A DNA stretch of 64,000 nt from Paenibacillus_E qinlingensis (GTDB lineage: Bacteria > Bacillota > Bacilli > Paenibacillales > NBRC-103111). The position numbers and the translations under genes are program-made. Numbering within the stretch: the first letter of the stretch is position 1; each line of letters starts with the position of its first letter. Below, in pieces: positions 49,624 through 57,393 of the stretch. The stretch covers positions 1 to 64,000 of the forward strand of contig NZ_JAQIVH010000014.1 of the NCBI RefSeq assembly GCF_028746185.1, in the 5' to 3' direction. A model generated the notes under the pieces. The model did no database searches and was not told where the DNA came from. It saw only the letters and a program-made list of their open reading frames with translations.

Positions 49624-49729
49624 TTCGTAGTGCCCCTTTCGACGACAAGTTCTACAAAAATTATACGGTCACTCGTAAGGATTTACCTCCGTCTTGAGAC
49701 CGAAACAACGTAACTGCATGCAAGAATTG

Positions 49730-49752
49730 AAAAAAGCACCCCGCAGGGTGCC
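49730..49752 (-). terminator. Terminator of the ferredoxin-NADP reductase gene
   Basis: GCACCC pairs with GGGTGC across a 4-nt loop, followed on the minus strand by six T. Confidence 0.85.
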
Positions 49753-49785
49753 TGTTTGAATAACTCTATATGTAGCTTATCCCGA

Positions 49786-50844
49786 TTAGGATTGGAACAT
49801 TTGCTTCACTAATTCTTTATTGCGCTTCTTAAAGGCTTGATTATGCGAAGAGACCATCCCGAACTTCTCTGCTGTAGGCTGGATGTATTGTTTCGCTTTA
49901 TTCACCGCATTCGCCGCGTCTTGGAAGGCTCCCGCAATCAGATGCACTTTGCCTGGATGATTAAGAATGTCCCCTGCTGCATATAGACCTGGCACAGAGG
50001 ATTCACTGTTCGCATTACCCGCGATATAGTAATTCTCCGCTCTTGCGATCTCGATTTCACTGTTCTCTAGCAAGGTCGTGTCACGATCATAGCCATGGTT
50101 AATAATCACTTCGTCTACCAACACAGATGAAACTTCTTCCGTTTCATGATTCGTCAGTTCAACGCGTTCAATAGATGCGTCCTCGCCAGCAGCAAATAAC
50201 TTCGTAATGGACGTATTTAAGTGGCAGATCACGGAGCTGTTCTGCAACTGCTTCACCTGGGCTTCATGGCCGGTTAGCTGCTCTTTACGATAGCTGAGAA
50301 TGACCTGCTTGGCGACAGGCTCCAATTCATTGGCCCAGTCCACAGCCGAGTTGCCGCCACCAGAAATGACGACAGTCTTGTTCTTGAAGCGCTCCAGCGA
50401 CTTCACCGTGTAGTTCAAATTCGAAACTTCGTAGCGCTCTGCGCCTTCGATCTCCAGCTTTTTCGGGTTAAGGATACCAGAGCCGACCGCGACGATCACA
50501 GTTTTGGAATAGTGCAACTGACCTGATGTTGTGCGCAGGACGAAGATATCGTCTTCGTTTTTTGCGATAGCTTCGACTTTCTCATTCAACACCACTTCAG
50601 GGCTAAACGTAAGTCCTTGCTCGACAAGCTGATTGATTAGCTTTGCTCCTGGCGTCGGCGTGACGCCGCCTACGTCCCAGATCATTTTTTCGGGGTATAC
50701 ATGTATTTTGCCGCCGAGATGCGGTTGAAATTCAATGATTTTGGTCTTCATTTCACGAAGTCCACTATAGAAAGCCGAGTACAGACCCGCTGGTCCCCCG
50801 CCAATAACCGTTACATCAAACAATTCGTTCTGTTCCATGCTCAT
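49786..50844 (-). CDS. Ferredoxin--NADP+ reductase, thioredoxin-reductase-like (YumC type)
   Basis: A 352-residue flavoprotein that moves electrons between NADPH and ferredoxin or flavodoxin. FAD-binding VIGGGPAGLYSAFYSGL, the HLGGKIHVYPEK block, NADPH-binding VVISGGGNSAVDWANEL and the C-terminal GLYAAGDILNHPGKV are present; the Cys-x-x-Cys of true thioredoxin reductases is absent, as expected for this class. The ATG at 50844 is close to AAGGAG; the ATG two codons later is better spaced. A Fur box lies just upstream, so this copy is probably made under iron limitation and could feed siderophore-iron reduction. Confidence 0.9.
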   Translation of the reverse strand: MSMEQNELFDVTVIGGGPAGLYSAFYSGLREMKTKIIEFQPHLGGKIHVYPEKMIWDVGGVTPTPGAKLINQLVEQGLTFSPEVVLNEKVEAIAKNEDDIFVLRTTSGQLHYSKTVIVAVGSGILNPKKLEIEGAERYEVSNLNYTVKSLERFKNKTVVISGGGNSAVDWANELEPVAKQVILSYRKEQLTGHEAQVKQLQNSSVICHLNTSITKLFAAGEDASIERVELTNHETEEVSSVLVDEVIINHGYDRDTTLLENSEIEIARAENYYIAGNANSESSVPGLYAAGDILNHPGKVHLIAGAFQDAANAVNKAKQYIQPTAEKFGMVSSHNQAFKKRNKELVKQMFQS

Positions 50845-50871
50845 TTCACTCCTTAACTCACCAATTGCGAT

Positions 50872-50886
50872 TGAGAATCATTATTA
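50872..50886 (-). promoter_or_regulatory. Fur box of the ferredoxin-NADP reductase gene
   Basis: TGAGAATCATTATTA matches the 7-1-7 Fur consensus at all but two positions. It lies 28 nt upstream of the start codon, overlapping the expected promoter. Confidence 0.75.
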
Positions 50887-51051
50887 ATGAATGATACTGC
50901 GTTTTGATGATTTAATCAACTGAAAAAATGCTGAACGCTGCTGGAACATAGCACTTCTACCTTTCTTTCCTGCTGCCGAGAGCATCAACTTGATCCCGAA
51001 GCCGACATATCCAATGCGATCGGTCGATCAGCGCACAGGATTTCTGCTAGC

Positions 51052-51181
51052 TAACGGAACGCGGAACTGCTATTTTGATTATGATCTCAAAAGGCGATAT
51101 CTCTGAGGCTTAGTGGAACGTCATTCCCTTCCCGCGGAGAAATCGCCAATTTGCCCAAAATAGTGGTATGACGTTCCCCAG
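51052..51181. repeat. Partial palindrome array J (related to array I)
   Basis: Three motifs lie at about 51052-51077 (TAACGGAACG..CTATTTTG), 51109-51131 (TTAGTGGAACGTCATTCCCTT) and 51156-51181 (CAAAATAG..ACGTTCCCC). Centre spacings are about 55 and 49 nt, and the last is inverted relative to the first, as in array I. No clear motif is found where the first of four is expected. Confidence 0.5.
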
Positions 51182-51249
51182 TGCCCCGTGCGGCGTTGGC
51201 TTCGCTAAGCAGGAATTCTTTTGTATACCCAGACTGAATAGCTTGGGGG

Positions 51250-51439
51250 AATAACTGTATTTCCTACATTTATTTCCGTGTAAAACTAGCCTTTCGGGAG
51301 TTTAACTGGATTATCTACATCTAATTTTGCTCGAAATATCCCATTTGCCGAAATTGGTCAGAAATAACGGGAGGAAATCCAGTTAGTTTGCAAAATGACG
51401 TGATTTCGCTTGAATTAGCTGCAGAAAATCCAGGTATTC
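51250..51439. repeat. Quartet palindrome array F
   Basis: Four quasi-palindromes lie at 51250-51275, 51301-51326, 51362-51388 and 51413-51439 (spacings 51, 61, 51). Arms: ATAACTGTA/TACATTTA, TTAACTGGA/TACATCTA, ATAACGGGA/TCCAGTTA, TTAGCTGCA/TCCAGGTA. With array J it fills most of the 720-bp gap between the reductase and the kinase gene; no gene is seen there. Confidence 0.85.
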
Positions 51440-51564
51440 GCTTGGCCAGGATGCCCTGTGGCTACCGCTGATGTTTGTGCCTGCACCAGCGCTAGGAGCG
51501 AAGCCTTACACATAACTCACGCTGATAACAATAAATAAGGGTAAGCTTGGGCGTTCCTCTCTTC

Positions 51565-52950
51565 CTACACAGGGATTCGCACACGAAACGTGCTGCCCAC
51601 CCCCACCTGACTCTCCACCTCGATCGTTCCTTGTGCGGCATCCACAAGGTTCTTCGCGATGGCGAGTCCAAGCCCATGACCGCCAACCTGCCGGGTTCGA
51701 GCCTTATCCTGCCGGTAAAACCGATCAAACACACGCGGAAGCGCCTCAGGCGCGATCCCTATTCCGTTATCCCTTACGTCGAGCATGAGAAAGCGAGCTC
51801 CTTTTTCCACCTTATCCACAAGAATGATGTGCACGTCTCCGCCATCCAGCGTATATTTAATTGCATTATCAATAAGAATTACCAGCAATTGCGTCAATTT
51901 GCCCCGATCCCACTCCACGTTCAGCAGGTCGGGCACATGCAGCTGCAGCGCCAAGCCTTTAGCCTGCGCTGCGGGCAACAGCTTCGATACTGCGCTTTCG
52001 GCAGCTGCTTTCACTTGAAAAACAGAACGCTCCAACGCGAAGTCGTCAGCATCCGAACGTGCCAGCTGCAACAGCTCGCTGGTCAGCCTCGTGATGGCGT
52101 TGACCTCGTCTTTCATCCCCTTCAGCACCTTAGTCGTGAAGGGATTACTTTCATCCGCATCGAGCTGCAGCGCCTCGATCGAGGTGAGCATGACGCTGAG
52201 CGGGGTTCGCAGCTCATGCGAAGCATCGGCAACGAACTCGCGTTGCCGCTCGTACGCCTTCGCAATCGGAATGATCGCTCTACGCGCCATACGATGACTG
52301 AACCACAGCGCGAGCACAAAGAAAAGCAGCGCCATGCCTAGCATCAGGATGAGCAATAAGCGAAAAAGCTGATGCTGAAAAGTAACCTCCTTCCCCACAT
52401 AAAGGGTGCCGATCAACTGTCCGTTCTTCTTGAGTTCCCGATTGGTCACTAGAAACCGGGCATCCTCCCCGTTGATCGGTCGACCTTGGACATCCACCGA
52501 GGGTTGATCGAACGTCTGCAAGGTCGTTTGCTGCGTCCGTTCTCCCTTGAACTGCCCTTTCGCAATTAAGGCTAACATCTGCTCCCGCAATTCCGGCTGC
52601 GTCTCATCACCTAACTGCACATTCCCTGTATCGGAAATGAGGTAATAGAACGACTGATCCGCGCTGATCGAAAAAGCATCCTCCACAGCGCGCGGTGGTT
52701 GGCGCTTCGGGTTGGTGTCCCCATCCACCCATTTCTGCAAAACCTGCAGCTCACTATTCGTCAACTCCGTCAGATGTGACCGTTGATCGCTCCAAATGAA
52801 CACATATAGCAAGGCATACACAATCACAACGAATAACCCGAGAAAAATCATCAGCACGCCGCTATATTGCAGCGTAAGTTTATTGCGCGTCTGGTCAAAT
52901 AAATTTCCTTCAGACAGGCGCTTATTCAGCCAGCTCTTGTTACGCTTCAA
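51565..52950 (-). CDS. Sensor histidine kinase (EnvZ/HisKA type)
   Basis: A 461-residue kinase with two membrane segments (about 30-52 and 205-228) around an extracellular sensor domain of about 150 residues. The HisKA phospho-acceptor lies in FVADASHELRTPLSVML; the HATPase domain has ILIDNAIKYTL, DVRDNGIGIAPEAL and GGHGLGLAIAKNLV. It starts at a TTG overlapping the response regulator stop by 11 nt, so translation is coupled. No HAMP domain is evident. Its likely target is the secreted protein gene just across the promoter region. Confidence 0.9.
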   Translation of the reverse strand: MKRNKSWLNKRLSEGNLFDQTRNKLTLQYSGVLMIFLGLFVVIVYALLYVFIWSDQRSHLTELTNSELQVLQKWVDGDTNPKRQPPRAVEDAFSISADQSFYYLISDTGNVQLGDETQPELREQMLALIAKGQFKGERTQQTTLQTFDQPSVDVQGRPINGEDARFLVTNRELKKNGQLIGTLYVGKEVTFQHQLFRLLLILMLGMALLFFVLALWFSHRMARRAIIPIAKAYERQREFVADASHELRTPLSVMLTSIEALQLDADESNPFTTKVLKGMKDEVNAITRLTSELLQLARSDADDFALERSVFQVKAAAESAVSKLLPAAQAKGLALQLHVPDLLNVEWDRGKLTQLLVILIDNAIKYTLDGGDVHIILVDKVEKGARFLMLDVRDNGIGIAPEALPRVFDRFYRQDKARTRQVGGHGLGLAIAKNLVDAAQGTIEVESQVGVGSTFRVRIPV

Positions 52951-53614
52951 TTTTATACCCTACGCCTCTCACGCTCTGAATGAGCTCCCGTGCATCGGAA
53001 GACTCCAGCTTCTTACGAATTAGTTTGATGATTGCGTCGATCGATTTTAAATTTACGTCAGCATCTAAGCCCCATACTTTATCTAAAATAACCTCACGCG
53101 TAAGCGTCCGCCCCTTGTTCTGCAACAGCAGGTCCAAAATCTGAAACTCACGCGGAGATAACTGGATCTCTTGACCGCCCTGCCGAACCATTTGATTCGT
53201 CCGCTGTAATTCCAGCTCTCCCATTCGCACAATGTCATCCTGCAAAGGCGCATAGCTTCTGCGCATCAGGGCCCGCAAACGTGCCAACAGCTCGTCCATT
53301 TCAAATGGTTTCACAAGATAATCATCCGCTCCCGCATCCAGACCTTCGACCCGATCTCGCAGCCCGTCTTTGGCCGTGAGCATAAGAATAGCTCCTCGAT
53401 ATCCAGCCTGGCGCAGCCTAGCGCAAGTGTCTCGACCATCGCCATCAGGCATCATCCAATCGAGAATGATCACATCATAGCTGGAGGCTGCTGCATAGTC
53501 GAAGGCATCGTTCCCCGTTTGCACCCAATCGACGCTGCATCCGGTCTTTTTTTTCAACATATACGTCGTAAGCTCGCCTAATTTCACATCATCTTCCGCT
53601 AATAAAAGCTTCAT
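52940..53614 (-). CDS. OmpR/PhoB-type response regulator
   Basis: A 224-residue regulator. The receiver (1-118) has LLAEDDVKLGE, acceptor Asp in VIILDWMMPDG, switch Thr in MLTAKDGLRD and Lys in YLVKPFEMDEL. The winged-helix DNA-binding domain (130-222) has LSPREFQILDLLLQNKGRTL and the wing IRKKLESSDARELIQSVRGV. The partner kinase overlaps its stop codon. The gene is divergent from a secreted protein gene 140 nt away, a usual arrangement for control of the neighbour. Confidence 0.92.
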   Translation of the reverse strand: MKLLLAEDDVKLGELTTYMLKKKTGCSVDWVQTGNDAFDYAAASSYDVIILDWMMPDGDGRDTCARLRQAGYRGAILMLTAKDGLRDRVEGLDAGADDYLVKPFEMDELLARLRALMRRSYAPLQDDIVRMGELELQRTNQMVRQGGQEIQLSPREFQILDLLLQNKGRTLTREVILDKVWGLDADVNLKSIDAIIKLIRKKLESSDARELIQSVRGVGYKIEA

Positions 53615-53754
53615 CTATCCGCCCCCACTTCTCGTTCGCTCTACTACAATTAAGTATAATCTATCGCCTTCGGGCTTTCACCGTAATTTCACCAAGTGGG
53701 GTTAACATAGGTCTCATGGAACAACAAATCTACGAAAACGAAGGGAAGATCCCC

Positions 53755-54582
53755 ATGAAAACCCAAACGAAAATCATCCTAGCAAGCGCATTATCCGTTG
53801 TATTAGCAAGCAGTGGAGCCATTGCTTTAAGCGCGGGCAGCCAAGTATTCGCTGCAACCGATTCGCCGGCAACGGCAACATCTGCTCCGCAGGATAAGCC
53901 AGCAAAGCCGAAGCCAAGACAAGGAGAAGCTGGCAAGCCAGGTGGCCCTCGCGTTAATGGTCAGAATCCGCCTCCACCTAACCATGATGGTATCGACTGT
54001 CCTGAACAAGGGCGAGGAGAAGGCGCACCGCCAAACTCCCCTGCCGGCTCTCCCCCAGCAAATGGTGAAACAACCAACGGAGTTACGAATCCTTCTACCT
54101 ATTCCGTCACGATTTCTGGTGGACTCACAACCGACCCTCATGACAAAGGACGACCCGTTGTGCTAATTGCTGCCGCTCTCGGCGTTCCTACTGAAGTGTT
54201 CCGAGAAGCTTTTAGCGGAGTGACGCCATCTGGGTTAGACAGCCAACCGAGTCATGAGCTCGCGCAACGAAACAAAGCCGCTTTGATGAAGGTACTTGGG
54301 CCTTATGGCATCACTAATGAGCGTCTGGATGAGGTATCTAATTTCTACCGCTACAACGGGAATCGTACAGCAACTTGGCAAAAGACCTCCGCAACCGCAA
54401 CAGCCATCGTCACTGATGGTGTGGTAACTGGCGTTACGATCACGAATCCGGGAGCTGGTTATTCCTCCACACCGACAGTTACCATTACTGGACCTACTGG
54501 CACCGTGACAGGCAAAGCCGTGGTGACGTATACGCAAGATTTTAAGACGAATGGCAGCATCACCTCGATTACCCTCAATTAA
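53755..54582 (+). CDS. Secreted Pro/Gly-rich protein, probable target of the adjacent two-component system
   Basis: A 275-residue exported protein that I cannot assign to an enzyme family. A signal peptide ends near GSQVFAA; a Pro/Lys/Gly/Asn-rich segment (about 30-120) follows, then a helical part (PVVLIAAALGVPTEVFREAF) and a C-terminal beta module with TNPGAGYSSTPTVTITGPTG, a short repeat type seen in many surface proteins. The ATG at 53755 follows GAAGGGAAG; the formal start at 53716 would add 13 residues. Its own terminator follows. Role in the envelope is inferred. Confidence 0.75.
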   Translation: MKTQTKIILASALSVVLASSGAIALSAGSQVFAATDSPATATSAPQDKPAKPKPRQGEAGKPGGPRVNGQNPPPPNHDGIDCPEQGRGEGAPPNSPAGSPPANGETTNGVTNPSTYSVTISGGLTTDPHDKGRPVVLIAAALGVPTEVFREAFSGVTPSGLDSQPSHELAQRNKAALMKVLGPYGITNERLDEVSNFYRYNGNRTATWQKTSATATAIVTDGVVTGVTITNPGAGYSSTPTVTITGPTGTVTGKAVVTYTQDFKTNGSITSITLN

Positions 54583-54590
54583 ATTCGAAG

Positions 54591-54627
54591 GAGCTTGTCA
54601 CAGTTCATCTGTGGCGAGCTCTTTTTT
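54591..54627 (+). terminator. Terminator of the secreted protein gene
   Basis: GAGCT and CACAG pair with CTGTG and AGCTC around a 5-nt loop with small mismatches, followed by six T. Confidence 0.85.
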
Positions 54628-54740
54628 ACGTTAAAAGTTTCCACAACTGGAACCATTCAATCTCCGGACTGCCTTGTTTCCAAATGAAGAATGGTAGTAT
54701 GATAAGGAGATCCTTAAATTAACCAGAGGTAAATTAAAAC

Positions 54741-56012
54741 ATGAAGATCAAAGATTGGGACATTAATTTAAAAATCCGCCTCGGCGGAGAAACCGCTTTT
54801 AACGTTATCTTTTGGGCATTCTTTCCGTTCTTATCCATCTATTTCGCCAATTCGTTCGGTAAAGGTTGGACAGGCATTCTTCTCGTCTTGTCGCAGGCGC
54901 TTTCCGTATTCGGTAATTTGCTCGGCGGCTACAGCGCAGATCGCTTCGGGCGCAAACGAATGATGGTGATCGCCGCTTTGGGACAAGCACTCGGCTACGG
55001 CGTCTTCGCACTAGGCGCTTCTCCGTGGTTGGCAATGCCGGTATTAAGCTTCATTGGCTTCAGCTTCGCTAGCTTTTGCGGCTCCTTGTATTGGCCAGCC
55101 AGCCAAGCTATGGTAGCGGATGTCGTGGATGAGGAGCATCGCTCGAGCGTGTTCGCCATCTTCTATACAGCCGCGAATATGGCTGTCGTTGTTGGACCTT
55201 TGCTCGGCTCCCTCCTCTACAAGGACAACCCGTATATCGTGCTGGCCGCGGCTGCTGTAGTTTGCGTATTACTCGCGCTCATGATGTCACGGCGCTTACA
55301 CGAAACGCTGCCGAAGCAGCTTGCGGATCGACATCGCTCACAAGCTGACACCCCTTGGTACCATGCCATCGCGGTGCAGCTGCGCGACTACAAAATCATT
55401 GCCACGGACCGCGTATTCCTGCTGTTCGTCATCGCTGGCGTGCTGCTTTCGCAGACCTTCATGCAGCTGGATTTGCTTTTTCCCGTCTTCTTGGAAGAAA
55501 CGATGCCACTCACGACGATCTTCTCCTACAATGACTGGGATCTCCAGCTCACGGGTAAGCAACTGTTCGGCTTGATCGTCTCCGAGAATGGTCTATTCGT
55601 CGCCATTTTTACCGTCATCGTGACCAAGTGGATGCTGATGTATCGCGATCGCTATGTGTTCATCGGCGGCTCGCTTTTCTATGCGCTGGGCATGGTGATG
55701 TTCTGCCAGATGTCTACCTTCTGGGGATTAACCATCGCGATAGCCGTCTTCACGCTTGCCGAGCTCATGTCCGCAGGACCTCAGCAAGCCTTCGTGTCCA
55801 GATTGGCGCCGGATCATATCCGCGGCCAATATTTTGCTGCCTCTAGCTTGCGTTATACGCTCGGGCGCACGATAGCCCCCCTGTCCATCCCGATCAGTTC
55901 GTGGATCGGCTTTACCTGGACGTTCATCTTGTTGGCGGCACTAGCGGTTCTTTCCGCTGCGATCTACAACATGATGTTTAATCAGTATGATAAGCAGACT
56001 GCGCTGCAGTAG
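54741..56012 (+). CDS. MFS transporter (DHA1-like drug or metabolite efflux)
   Basis: A 423-residue major facilitator with 12 membrane segments. The loop-2 motif reads GGYSADRFGRKRMMV, and motif C-like glycine-rich sequence occurs in segment 5 (AANMAVVVGPLLGSLLY), typical of exporters. An insertion between segments 7 and 8 (about 250-275, EETMPLTTIFSYNDWDLQLT) is somewhat long. AGAGGT precedes the ATG. Single gene with a terminator. Substrate cannot be told. Confidence 0.82.
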   Translation: MKIKDWDINLKIRLGGETAFNVIFWAFFPFLSIYFANSFGKGWTGILLVLSQALSVFGNLLGGYSADRFGRKRMMVIAALGQALGYGVFALGASPWLAMPVLSFIGFSFASFCGSLYWPASQAMVADVVDEEHRSSVFAIFYTAANMAVVVGPLLGSLLYKDNPYIVLAAAAVVCVLLALMMSRRLHETLPKQLADRHRSQADTPWYHAIAVQLRDYKIIATDRVFLLFVIAGVLLSQTFMQLDLLFPVFLEETMPLTTIFSYNDWDLQLTGKQLFGLIVSENGLFVAIFTVIVTKWMLMYRDRYVFIGGSLFYALGMVMFCQMSTFWGLTIAIAVFTLAELMSAGPQQAFVSRLAPDHIRGQYFAASSLRYTLGRTIAPLSIPISSWIGFTWTFILLAALAVLSAAIYNMMFNQYDKQTALQ

Positions 56013-56021
56013 GCGAATGAA

Positions 56022-56048
56022 AAAAAGCACCCGTAAGGGTGCTTTTTT
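56022..56048. terminator. Terminator of the MFS gene
   Basis: AAAAGCACCC (56023-56032) pairs with GGGTGCTTTT (56037-56046), flanked by A and T runs. Confidence 0.9.
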
Positions 56049-56114
56049 CATTATTTGCATGATTACGTTACCTGTTATCGGCGAGTGAGAACTACCTGTT
56101 AGGCTTACCTCAGT

Positions 56115-56303
56115 AAATAACTGGAAAATATGTAGTTGATTTCGACGATTTCTTCTTCATATTCACTTTAACTGGAAAATATGCAGGTAATTTCGCGATA
56201 AATCCGCTTTTCGGCCGGCATGGGATGATTTAGATGGAGAAAATCCAGTTATTCATCTAGATTTGCAAGAAAGCCAGAAATTAGATGGAGGAAATCCATC
56301 TAA
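56115..56303. repeat. Quartet palindrome array G
   Basis: Four quasi-palindromes lie at 56115-56141, 56166-56192, 56228-56254 and 56279-56303 (spacings 51, 62, 51). Arms: ATAACTGGA/GTAGTTG, TTAACTGGA/GCAGGTA, TTAGATGGA/TCCAGTTA, TTAGATGGA/TCCATCTA. It lies between the convergent MFS and nuclease genes and ends 11 nt from the nuclease stop codon. Confidence 0.85.
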
Positions 56304-56313
56304 TCCAGTCTCA

Positions 56314-57165
56314 CTACTCACATGCTACGCCATCCCCGTCCCCATCCAGCTTCGCGCTGTAGCCTGGCTCGCCTTTCTTAATCTTATAAGCACCGGCTGC
56401 GTTGGCTTCCTTACAAGAGTTGTACGACACGGATGCTTTCGGCTGCGACGTCGTCACGGGTTTCGCAGTTGTCGTTGACTTCGGCGATGCCGTGGCGCCA
56501 CCCTTCACTACACCCTCATGATACCCATCCTCTTGCGCATAATTTTCTACGCTCCAGATGTTCAATGCTTTCTGCTGTGCCTTCTTCTGAATTTCACGGA
56601 ACTGATCCACATATTTCACGTTCGGCGGGTAAATATACGCAACTCTGGCATAGCCATTTTCGAGCAGGAGCTCGTTAAACATTTTATCCCCAATGTAAAG
56701 GTAACACAGCAATCGGCCATATTTATCCCGCTCCGACACATCCAATTCCAGCTGAACGTCTTGGCCTGTAAGCATCGTTTTGGCATAGTTGGAGGCATCC
56801 AGCGCAAAAGGTTGAACAGGTTTCTCAGGATCCACACTTTCTGGTGTATCTACAAGAAGCAGGCGGATCGTTTCTTCTTTATCTTTACCGCCGTCAGTAA
56901 AAGCAACCTTCATAGTGTCGCCATCAACGACCCGAACCACTTTAGCCGGAATACGAGTATCCGTCGCCGACTTGGTTGTTCCCTTGACTGTTGCTTTGTC
57001 TGTTGCTTTGACTGTTGCCTTGGCAGACGCAGCTGCGGAAGGTGTTGCTTTCTCCACACCCACTTCTGATGAGGAGCAGGCCGTCGCCACGATCATAAGC
57101 AGCATCAAGAGGCTTGCACGGACCATTTGTTTTTTACTATAAAAATTGAGAAGTGCGTTTACCAT
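56314..57165 (-). CDS. Thermonuclease-like lipoprotein with Excalibur domain
   Basis: A 283-residue exported nuclease related to staphylococcal nuclease and Bacillus YncB. The signal peptide has a lipobox (MIVATAC), followed by an Ala/Thr/Lys linker, then the SNase domain (about 75-210) with VVRVVDGDTMKV, LLLVDTPES and the catalytic-region DKYGRLLCYLYIG. A second linker leads to a C-terminal Excalibur calcium-binding motif (CKEANAAG..DGDGDGVACE). AGGGAGGTT precedes the ATG. It probably degrades extracellular DNA or RNA at the cell surface. Confidence 0.9.
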   Translation of the reverse strand: MVNALLNFYSKKQMVRASLLMLLMIVATACSSSEVGVEKATPSAAASAKATVKATDKATVKGTTKSATDTRIPAKVVRVVDGDTMKVAFTDGGKDKEETIRLLLVDTPESVDPEKPVQPFALDASNYAKTMLTGQDVQLELDVSERDKYGRLLCYLYIGDKMFNELLLENGYARVAYIYPPNVKYVDQFREIQKKAQQKALNIWSVENYAQEDGYHEGVVKGGATASPKSTTTAKPVTTSQPKASVSYNSCKEANAAGAYKIKKGEPGYSAKLDGDGDGVACE

Positions 57166-57358
57166 TGTGTTGTAACCTCCCTATGATGACTATTCTATTG
57201 GTCTACGATCTCGTATGTATTCTTCCTATTATATCAGATCTCACAGTACACGCTCTGGTCAATTGAGAAAAACTTCTATCACAGATGTCAAAGCGAGTTA
57301 GAAAACTCAAATCATCCGTGAGCATTGCCATTCCTTGTACGAATAGCATTAGAGACAG

Positions 57359-57386
57359 AAAAAGCACCCCTGCGGGTGCTTTTTTC
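57359..57386. terminator. Terminator of the DUF2334 gene
   Basis: AAAAGCACCC (57360-57369) pairs with GGGTGCTTTT (57374-57383), with T and A runs outside. Confidence 0.88.
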
Positions 57387-57393
57387 CACATGA

